Part shown: piece by piece, positions 36,534 to 45,068 of the stretch
How positions within the stretch are numbered: the stretch's first letter is position 1
How the letters are laid out: each line of letters opens with the position of its first letter
NCBI GenBank assembly: GCA_947495125.1
Contig: CANLXL010000008.1
Span: 1-64,000 of the forward strand
Direction of reading: 5' to 3'
Source: an uncultured Flaviramulus sp.
GTDB lineage: Bacteria > Bacteroidota > Bacteroidia > Flavobacteriales > Flavobacteriaceae
DNA: 64,000 bases
The notes under the pieces: generated by a model
Database searches by the model: none
Told to the model about the DNA's origin: nothing
Seen by the model: the letters and a program-made list of their open reading frames with translations, nothing else
Translations under genes and position numbers: made by a program

Positions 36534-38048
36534 ATGCCAATTCCTTTAGTAAATTCTATAGCTTCTTGGTTCTTGAAAAAGCGATTTCATCAAATAGAAT
36601 TGTTTTTAAAGTACCCCAATGAAGTGCAGAACGAGTTACTTTTAAGTTTAATAGACATTGCTAAAGATACAGAGATTGGCAGGCAATACGATTTTAAATC
36701 TATTAAAAATTATAAGGCTTTTTCAGAACACATTCCGGTAAAGAATTATGAAGGTTGGCATGAGGTTATTGAACGTTCGCGTAAAGGTGAAGCTAATATT
36801 TTTTGGCCTACGCCTATAAAATGGTTTGCTAAATCCAGCGGCACTACAAATGCTAAAAGTAAATTTATTCCTGTAAGTATGGAGTCTTTAGAAGATTGTC
36901 ACTATGCCGCCGGAAAAGATTTGTTATGTATGTATCTTAATAACAATGAAAGTTCGCAATTATTTACGGGCAAAAGTTTACGCCTTGGAGGAAGTAAGGA
37001 ATTATATGAGGAAAATGGAACTGTATTTGGAGATCTTTCCGCAATTTTGATAGACAATATGCCGCTATGGGCAGAGTTTAGTAGTACACCAAGCAGTAAA
37101 GTATCTCTTATGAGTGATTGGGAGTACAAAATGCAGGCTATTGTTGATGAAACCATTAATGAGAATGTAACAAGTCTTACAGGTGTGCCTTCGTGGATGC
37201 TAGTATTGCTTAATAGTGTTTTAGAAACAACAGGAAAGCAAAGTTTGTTGGAGGTTTGGCCGAATTTAGAGGTCTATTTTCATGGCGGGGTTAGTTTCAC
37301 ACCCTATGTAGACCAGTATAAAAAAATACTTCCAAAATCAGATTTTAAGTATTATGAAATTTATAATGCTTCTGAAGGCTTTTTTGCCATTCAAGATCAA
37401 AATAACTCGAGCGAATTATTACTAATGCTGGATTACGGTATTTTTTATGAGTTTATGCCCATGGATGCTTACGGTACTTCTGAAGAAAAGATTATGCCTT
37501 TAAGTGAAGTAAGGTTAAATCAAAACTATGCCGTTGTTATTACAACCAACGCAGGCTTATGGCGTTATAGAATTGGAGATACCGTTAGGTTTACATCTAT
37601 TAATCCATATAGAATAAAGGTTTCTGGAAGAACAAAACATCATATCAATGTTTTTGGAGAAGAGTTAATTATTGAAAATGCCGAAGATGCCCTGAAGAAA
37701 GTTTGTAAGCGCACAAAATCTGAAATTGTGGACTATACTGCAGCTCCAATTTTTATGGAAGGCAAAGAAAAAGGTGCTCATGAATGGTTAATAGAATTTA
37801 AAACCCCTCCAAAAGATATTAATTATTTTAATGAGTTATTTGATAATGCTTTGAAAGCTTTGAATTCAGATTACGAAGCAAAGCGTTACAATAACATAAC
37901 GCTTAACAAGCCAAAAATACATATTGCCAGAACGCGGTTATTTTACGATTGGTTAAAACACAATGATAAATTGGGAGGGCAACATAAAGTTCCAAGGCTT
38001 TCTAATACCAGAGATTACATGGATGATTTACTAAGTCTGAACACTTGA
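36534..38048 (+). CDS. GH3 auxin-responsive promoter family protein (acyl-adenylate/amido-synthetase fold)
   Basis: This 504-residue protein shows the GH3 pattern: an N-terminal helical part, the phosphate-binding-like motif WFAKSSGTTNAKSKFIPVS (about 102-120), YYEIYNASEGFFAIQ (about 274-288), and WRYRIGDTVRFTS with SGRTKHHINVFGEEL near 342-380. Plant GH3 enzymes adenylate hormone acids and join them to amino acids. Bacterial homologues are common in Bacteroidota but I know of no proven reaction for them. There is no signal peptide. The neighbours give no pathway clue. Adenylation of a carboxylate is a reasonable inference; the acid and acceptor are unknown. Confidence 0.85.
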   Translation: MPIPLVNSIASWFLKKRFHQIELFLKYPNEVQNELLLSLIDIAKDTEIGRQYDFKSIKNYKAFSEHIPVKNYEGWHEVIERSRKGEANIFWPTPIKWFAKSSGTTNAKSKFIPVSMESLEDCHYAAGKDLLCMYLNNNESSQLFTGKSLRLGGSKELYEENGTVFGDLSAILIDNMPLWAEFSSTPSSKVSLMSDWEYKMQAIVDETINENVTSLTGVPSWMLVLLNSVLETTGKQSLLEVWPNLEVYFHGGVSFTPYVDQYKKILPKSDFKYYEIYNASEGFFAIQDQNNSSELLLMLDYGIFYEFMPMDAYGTSEEKIMPLSEVRLNQNYAVVITTNAGLWRYRIGDTVRFTSINPYRIKVSGRTKHHINVFGEELIIENAEDALKKVCKRTKSEIVDYTAAPIFMEGKEKGAHEWLIEFKTPPKDINYFNELFDNALKALNSDYEAKRYNNITLNKPKIHIARTRLFYDWLKHNDKLGGQHKVPRLSNTRDYMDDLLSLNT

Positions 38049-38186
38049 TGGTTGTTATGAAATTTTTAAAAAGCATTGAATAACAATAACTTAACGAATT
38101 AAATTGCGATTTATCTAAGAAATTTCATTTCAGCTTGGGTTTAGTCTTATTTTTAAAAACTAATTAATTCTAAACCCTCACATAAA

Positions 38187-39815
38187 ATGAAAACCAACCT
38201 CTTCGTTGTCATTTGTCTTATATCTAATTTAATATTTAGCCAAGTTTCTGCAAACCTTTTAGCAGATAATAATGAGCCCATAAAAAAGAATCAATTTTTT
38301 AATGAAGAAGCCCCTGCCTTAGAAAGTGCCATTGGAGCCAATGGATATGATTTTGAGATACTGGATGCAGGAGTAAATACGAAATATTCAGAAATAGGTT
38401 CTGGATTTTTTAGAAATAAACTCATTATGGTGTCTTCAAAGAAGCTTGGAGGACTTGCTAAAATTGACCCTAATACAAAAGAAGCTTATAAAGAGTTGTT
38501 TTGTTTGGATATCTCAGAATATGGAGCATTAAGCAAGCCTTTATTGTTTTCAAGAATATTAAATACAAATGCTAGTGAAGGTCAGCTCACATTTTCTCCA
38601 GATCAAAATATCGTTTATTTTACGAGAAGTAGTAAAGAAAAATCCTTAGAATATAAACTATATAAAGCAGTACTTGAGGAAGGTTCTCATGGCAATTGGA
38701 TAAATATTCAATTGTTAGATATTAATAGCGATGGAGTTTCAATAGAAACCCCGTTTCTTAATACGAAAGGAGATAAACTATACTTCTCATCAAATAGTCC
38801 TGCATCCATTGGAGGTTATGATATTTATGTGTCGAATGTCAATGCCGATGGGTCTTTAGATGCTCCAAAAAATTTAGGGCATTCTATAAATACCACTTCT
38901 GATGAAAAATACCCCTCTTTATCTCTGGATGGAAAGTATTTGTACTTTTCGTCCAAAGGACATCAGAATATTGGGGGCTATGACCTTTTTGTAAGTAGAA
39001 TTCTAGCCGATGCATATAAAGCACCAAGAAACATGGGAAATACTATTAACACTAGTTTTGATGAGGTTGCTTATTTTTTAGCGGCCAAAAATAAGGGTTA
39101 CGTGTCTTCAAATAAACCCAATGGCAAAGGTAGCTTCGATATGTATACTGCCGTTAGTAATGAAGTAATTCAATCTATAGAGGGAGAAGTGCTGGATTTG
39201 GTTACGCAAATTAAACTCCCTAATACGCTGGTTATACTTAAAGATGAAGACAATATTGAGTTGGCCAGACAATTAACAGATGCATCGGGAAACTATAAAT
39301 TTGATGATGTTGTACCGTTCGAATCATATACATTGGAGACCTTCAAGGATGGATTTAAAGATGGTGTTTTTGGATTTTTGGCAAACAGAGATGTTAGTAC
39401 GACCTATAATAAAACTTTAGAACTAAATACAACAGAGCCCGTTATTGCCAAGGTAGAGGATGAAGTAAGAATAATTTTGGAGAATATTTATTTCGATTTT
39501 GCGAAGTATAGTATTAAAGAAGAGTCAACAATTTCATTAGATAAGATTGTAAAGGTTCTTAACGAAAATCCGAGTTTTAAATTAGCTATTAATGCACATA
39601 CCGATATTAGAGGAAATGATGCATATAATTTAAAATTATCCAATAAAAGAGCCTTATCTGCTCTAAATTATTTGAACAAAAAGGGTATTTCTGAAAATAG
39701 GCTTACTTCAAAAGGTTATGGAGAAAGAAAAACGTTAGTAGATTGCACATCTAGGCCCTGTAGCGATGAAGAGCATCAATCCAACAGACGTATTGAATTT
39801 GTTATAATAAATTAG
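38187..39815 (+). CDS. OmpA family protein with PD40 repeats, second copy
   Basis: This 542-residue exported protein has a signal peptide (MKTNLFVVICLISNLIFSQ), PD40 beta-propeller blades (about 110-320, with LYFSSNSPASIGGYDIYVSN and LYFSSKGHQNIGGYDLFVSR), a carboxypeptidase-regulatory-like sandwich (about 335-415), and a C-terminal OmpA domain (IYFDFAKYSIKEE, then AHTDIRGNDAYNLKLS). It is a paralogue of the protein at 3290 but lacks the TPR-like N-terminal part and has no PorP/SprF gene next to it. It likely anchors an outer-membrane complex to peptidoglycan. Confidence 0.88.
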   Translation: MKTNLFVVICLISNLIFSQVSANLLADNNEPIKKNQFFNEEAPALESAIGANGYDFEILDAGVNTKYSEIGSGFFRNKLIMVSSKKLGGLAKIDPNTKEAYKELFCLDISEYGALSKPLLFSRILNTNASEGQLTFSPDQNIVYFTRSSKEKSLEYKLYKAVLEEGSHGNWINIQLLDINSDGVSIETPFLNTKGDKLYFSSNSPASIGGYDIYVSNVNADGSLDAPKNLGHSINTTSDEKYPSLSLDGKYLYFSSKGHQNIGGYDLFVSRILADAYKAPRNMGNTINTSFDEVAYFLAAKNKGYVSSNKPNGKGSFDMYTAVSNEVIQSIEGEVLDLVTQIKLPNTLVILKDEDNIELARQLTDASGNYKFDDVVPFESYTLETFKDGFKDGVFGFLANRDVSTTYNKTLELNTTEPVIAKVEDEVRIILENIYFDFAKYSIKEESTISLDKIVKVLNENPSFKLAINAHTDIRGNDAYNLKLSNKRALSALNYLNKKGISENRLTSKGYGERKTLVDCTSRPCSDEEHQSNRRIEFVIIN

Positions 39816-39962
39816 ACGAACGGTATTTTTTATTAATAATTATCGACCAAACGTAAAAGTGAAAGTCTTTAAACGAGTATATTGCCTTATGGTCTAAAAG
39901 CTATAAAATTGATTGTGTACCTCTGATTTTAAGTATATTTTTAAAAAGTTTTTAAGCACAAC

Positions 39963-39978
39963 ATGAATAATTATTCAT
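39963..39978. repeat. 16-bp perfect palindrome ATGAATAA-TTATTCAT
   Basis: A perfect palindrome, extendable with a small bulge to AACAT/ATGTT, lies in the 227-bp gap between two convergent genes. It could be part of a transcript-end hairpin or a binding site; no gene start is close. Confidence 0.4.
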
Positions 39979-40014
39979 AATGTTCATTATTAATTAACCA
40001 TCCATAAATATAAG

Positions 40015-40044
40015 AACCGCACAAATTTGTGCGGTTTTTTATTT
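40015..40044 (+). terminator. Terminator between ompA and the convergent merR gene
   Basis: AACCGCACAAA and TTTGTGCGGTT form a perfect 11-bp palindrome followed by TTTTATTT on the plus strand. It would stop read-through from the OmpA gene into the antisense strand of the regulator. On the minus strand the tail is not T-rich. Confidence 0.75.
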
Positions 40045-40909
40045 ATAAATTATTCAATTCTGCTATTAAATCCTCAGGACTTGATAGGTAAATGAGGTTC
40101 TTATTTGAAATGCCCTCAATAATAGACTTATTTCCAGATACAAATAAAGGAATGTCTCCTTGGTTTAAGATATTGTTAATTTGAGATTCAACGCTAAACC
40201 GAGTTGGCGTAATAAACATGGTTAGCATGGCTTTTGGGGAAATTTCATTGATCACCTGTTTTATATTTTCTGTTGGTACATTTTGTCCTAAATAGTATAC
40301 GCGCCAACCTAACTCTTTGGCAATATAATAGGCGAGTAATAACCCAATTTCATGATGCTCATGCTCTGGTAAAAACATTAAAATGGAGTCAGAATATTCT
40401 TTTGCCAGAGGTAATTGGTCTATAGTGGCAAAGATTTTTTGTTTAATTAAACTGGATACGAAATGTTCTTGGGCAGGAATAACTTTATTAATGCCCCATA
40501 GGATACCTACTTGGTTTAAAAAAGGATAAATAATTTTTGTAGTTGTAGACAATAATCCGTTCTTAATGATCTGGGATTTAATAATACGATCAAATTTAAC
40601 TTCATCCATTTCTAGCATACTTATTATAAGTGCACTAATCTCATCTTCTTCTTTTGAGTCTAACAGGCTGGTCTCTATAGAATTATGGATTTCTTCATCG
40701 GTCATTTTGTCAATTTTCGATATACGTAGTCCATTTCTCATTAGCACACTAACATTCAATAGTTTTTTTAATTGGCTATCGGAGTAGTATCTAATATTGG
40801 TGTCAGTTCTTTCCGGTTCGAGAAAACTATATCGTGTTTCCCATTTGCGTAAAGTATGACCTTTTATCCCTGTGAGAGCAACAATTTGCGCCATTGTATA
40901 TATACTCAT
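40043..40909 (-). CDS. MerR family regulator with cobalamin-binding domain, CarH/LitR-like photoreceptor
   Basis: This 288-residue protein has an N-terminal MerR winged helix (residues 1-70, GIKGHTLRKWETRY and NIRYYSDSQLKKL), a helical bundle (about 85-165) and a Rossmann-like B12 domain (about 172-288). The bundle carries Trp138 followed nine residues later by Glu148-His149, the exact W-x9-EH motif of CarH. The B12 domain has E-x-H-x-x-G at 184-189 with His186 as the predicted lower cobalt ligand. CarH-type proteins bind adenosylcobalamin, repress in the dark, and fall apart in light. It is divergent from the fasciclin gene and 2.7 kb from the carotenoid operon, fitting light control of pigment. 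Confidence 0.9.
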   Translation of the reverse strand: MSIYTMAQIVALTGIKGHTLRKWETRYSFLEPERTDTNIRYYSDSQLKKLLNVSVLMRNGLRISKIDKMTDEEIHNSIETSLLDSKEEDEISALIISMLEMDEVKFDRIIKSQIIKNGLLSTTTKIIYPFLNQVGILWGINKVIPAQEHFVSSLIKQKIFATIDQLPLAKEYSDSILMFLPEHEHHEIGLLLAYYIAKELGWRVYYLGQNVPTENIKQVINEISPKAMLTMFITPTRFSVESQINNILNQGDIPLFVSGNKSIIEGISNKNLIYLSSPEDLIAELNNL

Positions 40910-40927
40910 GTCTAACTATTTATACAG

Positions 40928-40958
40928 CAAAGTTAAACAAAAAAATTGAATAATCTAA
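40928..40958 (-). promoter_or_regulatory. Promoter of the CarH-like regulator
   Basis: Read on the minus strand, TTAG, a 19-bp spacer and TAACTTTG fit the Bacteroidota promoter, with one mismatch in the -33 box. The -7 box is 19 bp before the start codon. Confidence 0.5.
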
Positions 40959-41009
40959 TTTGACTTAAAAAAAGCAATTTATTATTTGTCTAAAAAAAAC
41001 AAAAAAAAG

Positions 41010-41040
41010 TTTGACAAATGAAAAATGATTTATATATTTG
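41010..41040 (+). promoter_or_regulatory. Promoter of the fasciclin gene
   Basis: TTTG at 41010-41013, a 19-bp spacer and TATATTTG at 41033-41040 match the Bacteroidota consensus exactly. The ATG is 30 bp downstream. Confidence 0.75.
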
Positions 41041-41070
41041 TCCAAGAATTAATTTAAAAACTTAGACATA

Positions 41071-43482
41071 ATGAAAACTAGAATTCACTTATTATTGATT
41101 TTATGCGTATCATTCCTCTCGATTTCTTGTAGTAATGATGATGACGGCATTACACCTGTGCAACTTTCCAATATTGTTGAAGCTGCTCAAGGTACTGCGG
41201 ATTTGAGTTCTTTGGTTGCGGCACTCATACAAGCAGATGCTGGATTAGTAGAACTATTACAAACTGATGGTCCATTTACGGTTTTCGCACCGACCAATCA
41301 AGCCTTTGCAGATTTGTTAGACGCCTTGGGAGATGATTATAATAGTTTAGCCGATTTTGATACGGCCGATGAAAAAATGCTTTTGGCAGATATATTGAAA
41401 TATCATGTAATTTCCGGAGTTGGAGCTTTATCTACAAGTTTATCTAACGGACAAACCATAGAAACTGCACTGGCGGGAGCATCCGTGACAATAAGTATAG
41501 ATGGGGCCAACGCGTTTATTCAGGACGCCACAGATACCGATGCCGGGGTCGTAGCTGCAGATGGGATTGCCAGTAATGGTGTCATTCATGTGATTGACAA
41601 GGTGCTGTTACCAGAGAGTGTGGTTAATGGTTTGAGACCAAATATAGTAGAATTAGCACAAAGTGTAGGTGACTTAAGTTTATTGGTAGACGCCTTAATT
41701 CAGGCAGATGCCGGACTTGTAGACCTATTACAGACTGATGGTCCGTTTACCGTATTTGCACCAACAAATCAAGCTTTTGCAGATTTATTAGATACTCTTG
41801 GAGATGATTACAATAGTTTAGCTGATTTTGATACGGCGGACGAGAAAGTCCTTTTAGCCGATATATTAAAGTATCACGTTGTTGCAGGAACAGCAGCCTA
41901 TTCTACAGATCTATCTGAAGGTCAAATGATAGAAACCGCTCAGGGAGAATCGATTACTGTAAGTTTAACAGGGGGTGTATTTATAGATGATGCCGAGGTT
42001 ACCGGAGCCGATAATAACGCTAAGAATGGTGTTGTACATATTATAAATAAAATTATTTTACCACAATCTGTTGTTGACGCATTAACTCCGAATATAGTAG
42101 AATTAGCACAAAGTGTGGGTGATTTAAGCTTGTTAGTTGATGCTTTAATTCAAGCAGATGCCGGTTTGGTAGACTTATTACAGACTGATGGTCCGTTCAC
42201 CGTATTCGCTCCAACCAATCAAGCTTTTGCAGATTTATTAGATACTCTTGGAGATGATTATAATAGTTTAGCTGATTTTGATACAGTAGATGAGAAAGCC
42301 CTTTTAGCCGATATATTAAAGTATCACGTTGTTGCAGGAACAGCAGCTTATTCTACAGATTTATCTGAAGGTCAAATGATAGAAACCGCTCAGGGCGAAT
42401 CGATTACTGTAAGCCTGACGGGAGGTGTATTTATTCAGGACGCCACCGATACTGATGCCGAAGTAACCGGAGCGGATAATGCGGCAAAGAATGGTGTTGT
42501 ACATATTATCAATAAAATTATTCTACCACAAGCCGTTGTAGATGCCTTAACTCCAGATATTGTTGGGTTAGCGCAAAGTGTAAGTGATTTAAGTTTATTA
42601 GTAGATGCTTTAATTCAAGCAGATGCCGGTTTGGTTGAACTGCTTCAGACTGATGGTCCGTTCACCGTATTCGCACCAACAAATCAAGCTTTTGCAGATT
42701 TATTAGATACTCTTGGAGATGATTATAATAGTTTAGCTGATTTTGATACGGTAGATGAGAAAGCTCTTTTAGCCGATATATTAAAGTATCACGTTGTTGC
42801 AGGAACAGCAGCCTATTCTACAGATCTGTCAGAAGGTCAAATGATAGAAACCGCTCAGGGCGAATCGATTACTGTAAGCCTAACGGGAGGTGTATTTATT
42901 CAGGACGCTACCGATACGGACGCCGAAGTTACAGGAGCTGACAACGCGGCAAAGAACGGTGTGGTACATATTATCAATAAAATTATTCTGCCGCAAGCCG
43001 TTGTAGATGCCTTAACTCCGGATATTGTTGGGTTAGCGCAAAGTGTAGGTGATTTAAGTTTATTAGTAGATGCTTTAATTCAAGCAGATGCCGGTTTGGT
43101 TGAACTGTTACAGACCGATGGCCCGTTCACCGTATTCGCTCCGACAAATCAAGCTTTTACAGATTTATTAGATACTTTGGGAAGTGACTATAATAGTTTA
43201 GCTGATTTCGATACGGCAGCCGAAAAAACACTTTTAGCAGATATATTAAAGTATCATGTTATTTCAGGAACAGCAGCCTATTCTACGGATCTATCTGAAG
43301 GTCAAATGATAGAAACTGCGCAGGGAGAATCCGTTACTGTAAGTTTAACAGGAGGTGTATTTATCCAGGACGCCACGGCAACTGATGCTGAAGTTACGGG
43401 AGCTGATAACGCCGCAAAGAATGGTGTGGTACATATTATTAATAAAATTATTTTGCCACAAGCCGTTGTGGACGCATTATAG
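41071..43482 (+). CDS. Surface lipoprotein with five fasciclin (FAS1) domains
   Basis: This 803-residue protein begins with a lipoprotein signal (MKTRIHLLLILCVSFLSISC, lipobox LSISC) and an SNDDDG linker. Five FAS1 domains of about 150-157 residues follow, starting near residues 34, 191, 341, 496 and 651. Each has the H1-like segment DGPFTVFAPTNQAFADLL and the H2-like segment GVVHIINKIILPQ. FAS1 domains mediate adhesion or carbohydrate binding. Domains 2-5 are almost identical, pointing to recent duplication; domain 2 lacks a five-residue piece. The gene faces the CarH-like regulator and precedes the carotenoid operon, so light-dependent expression is possible. A terminator follows. Confidence 0.92.
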   Translation: MKTRIHLLLILCVSFLSISCSNDDDGITPVQLSNIVEAAQGTADLSSLVAALIQADAGLVELLQTDGPFTVFAPTNQAFADLLDALGDDYNSLADFDTADEKMLLADILKYHVISGVGALSTSLSNGQTIETALAGASVTISIDGANAFIQDATDTDAGVVAADGIASNGVIHVIDKVLLPESVVNGLRPNIVELAQSVGDLSLLVDALIQADAGLVDLLQTDGPFTVFAPTNQAFADLLDTLGDDYNSLADFDTADEKVLLADILKYHVVAGTAAYSTDLSEGQMIETAQGESITVSLTGGVFIDDAEVTGADNNAKNGVVHIINKIILPQSVVDALTPNIVELAQSVGDLSLLVDALIQADAGLVDLLQTDGPFTVFAPTNQAFADLLDTLGDDYNSLADFDTVDEKALLADILKYHVVAGTAAYSTDLSEGQMIETAQGESITVSLTGGVFIQDATDTDAEVTGADNAAKNGVVHIINKIILPQAVVDALTPDIVGLAQSVSDLSLLVDALIQADAGLVELLQTDGPFTVFAPTNQAFADLLDTLGDDYNSLADFDTVDEKALLADILKYHVVAGTAAYSTDLSEGQMIETAQGESITVSLTGGVFIQDATDTDAEVTGADNAAKNGVVHIINKIILPQAVVDALTPDIVGLAQSVGDLSLLVDALIQADAGLVELLQTDGPFTVFAPTNQAFTDLLDTLGSDYNSLADFDTAAEKTLLADILKYHVISGTAAYSTDLSEGQMIETAQGESVTVSLTGGVFIQDATATDAEVTGADNAAKNGVVHIINKIILPQAVVDAL
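41170..43482 (+). repeat. Tandem FAS1-coding repeats, about 450-471 bp each
   Basis: Repeat units begin at 41170, 41641, 42091, 42556 and 43021, giving lengths of 471, 450, 465, 465 and about 462 bp. Units 2-5 are nearly identical at DNA level over long stretches, whereas unit 1 has diverged. Confidence 0.9.
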
Positions 43483-43525
43483 TATAACAATTTTGTTTGG
43501 TTCAATTGATTGTTTAGTTAGTTTT

Positions 43526-43560
43526 AAACCGGTAACTTAGATAGGTTACCGGTTTATTTT
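43526..43560 (+). terminator. Terminator between the fasciclin gene and crtI
   Basis: AAACCGGTAAC, an 8-nt loop and GTTACCGGTTT form a perfect 11-bp stem followed by ATTTT. It implies that crtI has its own promoter in the 40 bp that follow or inside the hairpin region, or depends on partial read-through. Confidence 0.7.
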
Positions 43561-43599
43561 AATTTTAATGAGAAAAATAAAACACTTAAATTTATGTGA

Positions 43600-45066
43600 A
43601 TGAAGGGTGTCAAAATTATAATTATGGGTTCTGGGTTTTCCTCTTTATCTGCATCTTGCTATTTGGCAAGTAGGGGGTTTGATGTGACAATTTTAGAAAA
43701 AAACAAAACCGTAGGAGGACGAGCCAGACAATTAAAAAAAGATGGTTTTGTGTTCGATATTGGGCCTACATTTTATTGGATGCCGGATGTTTTTGAACGA
43801 TTCTTCAATGATTTTAACAAGTCTGTATCCGAGTATTATACACTAAAAAAACTAAATCCGGCCTATCAAATCTATTTTGGAAAACAGGACTCCATAAGCA
43901 TTTCTGATAATTTCGAACAAATTAAGAAAACATTCGAAAATATCGAAAAAGGAAGCGCAGAGAAACTTCAAAAGTTTATTGATAAAGCACATAGAAATTA
44001 CAGTATCGCTATCAAAGATCTTGTTTATAAACCGGGGGAAAACGTCCTTGAAATTATTAATAGAAAAACGATTTTAAAGCTTTATGAGTTCATATTAACC
44101 ATTAAAAATCAGGTGTCAGGATATGTTAAAAACGAGAAGCTTCAAAAAATATTAGAATTTCCAGTGCTTTTTTTGGGCGCTAAACCTAGTAACACCCCAT
44201 CTTTTTACAATTTTATGAACTACGCCGATTTTAAATTGGGAACCTGGCACCCACAAGGTGGAATGTATGAAGTGATAAAAGCCATGACAGATTTAGCGCT
44301 TAGTTTGGGAGTGCAAATAATTACGGATAATGAGGTGAAATATATTGAAATTGAAAATAAAAGTGTTAAAGGTGTAAAAACAAACTCTGGCTTTTTTTCT
44401 TGTGATATTTTATTGAGCGGTGCAGACTATCATCATACCGAGACATTACTACCGAGGCATTTACGACAATACTCAGAAGCCTATTGGAACAAAAAAACGT
44501 TTGCACCATCTGCGTTATTATTTTACGTTGGTTTTAACAAAAAGATAAAAAAGGTATCGCACCACACATTATTCTTTGATACAGATTTTGAAATACATGC
44601 CAAAACTATTTACGATACTAAGGTGTGGGCGGAAAAACCACTGTTTTATGCCAGTTTTCCAAGTGTTACAGATAATACTGTTGCGCCTTCCGGAAAAGAG
44701 GCAGGTATTTTTTTAATACCTATTGCACCAGATATTGAAGATACTCCGGAAATTAGAGCGCACTATTTCGATCAACTTATAACGCGTATAGAGGCCATTA
44801 CCGGTGAATCTATTAAAAATGATATCTTGTTTAAAGAATCGTACTGCGTTCAAAATTTCAAAGATGATTATAATTCTTATAAAGGTAATGCCTATGGGTT
44901 AGCGAACACTTTAAGACAAACCCATGTATTACGGCCTAAGCTGAAAAGCAAAAAAGTTGATAATTTATATTTCTGCGGGCAGTTAACAGTTCCGGGACCG
45001 GGAGTTCCTCCATCATTAATTTCTGGAAAAATAGTTAGTGATTTAATTTTAAAAAATATAGCTTAG
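43600..45066 (+). CDS. crtI: Phytoene desaturase
   Basis: CrtI is the FAD enzyme that desaturates phytoene to lycopene. The 488-residue length is standard. The N-terminal dinucleotide fold is VKIIIMGSGFSSLSASCYLA with LEKNKTVGGRAR following. The C-terminal family signature is NLYFCGQLTVPGPGVPPSLI. The third position of the GxGxxG loop is Ser rather than Gly, which I regard as tolerated in flavobacterial homologues. It leads a tight operon, with crtB 2 bp behind, and follows the fasciclin gene and its terminator. Confidence 0.95.
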   Translation: MKGVKIIIMGSGFSSLSASCYLASRGFDVTILEKNKTVGGRARQLKKDGFVFDIGPTFYWMPDVFERFFNDFNKSVSEYYTLKKLNPAYQIYFGKQDSISISDNFEQIKKTFENIEKGSAEKLQKFIDKAHRNYSIAIKDLVYKPGENVLEIINRKTILKLYEFILTIKNQVSGYVKNEKLQKILEFPVLFLGAKPSNTPSFYNFMNYADFKLGTWHPQGGMYEVIKAMTDLALSLGVQIITDNEVKYIEIENKSVKGVKTNSGFFSCDILLSGADYHHTETLLPRHLRQYSEAYWNKKTFAPSALLFYVGFNKKIKKVSHHTLFFDTDFEIHAKTIYDTKVWAEKPLFYASFPSVTDNTVAPSGKEAGIFLIPIAPDIEDTPEIRAHYFDQLITRIEAITGESIKNDILFKESYCVQNFKDDYNSYKGNAYGLANTLRQTHVLRPKLKSKKVDNLYFCGQLTVPGPGVPPSLISGKIVSDLILKNIA

Positions 45067-45068
45067 AT

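Larger units (their letters stand above)
40908..41069. promoter_or_regulatory. Divergent control region with three TGTCTAA heptamers
   Basis: TGTCTAA occurs at 40909-40915 and 40987-40993, and inverted (TTAGACA) at 41062-41068. A looser ATTTGTC/GACAAAT pair (40984-40990 and 41013-41019) brackets the fasciclin -33 box. These are candidate operators for the CarH-like regulator. Some TTTG parts are explained by the promoter boxes. Confidence 0.4.

Noticed and set aside
36534-38048. GH3 gene as a recent transfer from a plant
   Set aside because: The base composition looks like its neighbours and GH3 homologues are widespread in Bacteroidota.
41170-43482. Repeat array considered as CRISPR or other non-coding repeat
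   Set aside because: Units are about 460 bp, in frame, and encode FAS1 domains; there are no short repeats with unique spacers.
43600-45066. CrtI considered inactive because the dinucleotide loop reads GSGFSS
   Set aside because: The rest of the FAD fold and the C-terminal signature are intact, the operon is complete, and Ser at this position appears tolerated in the group.
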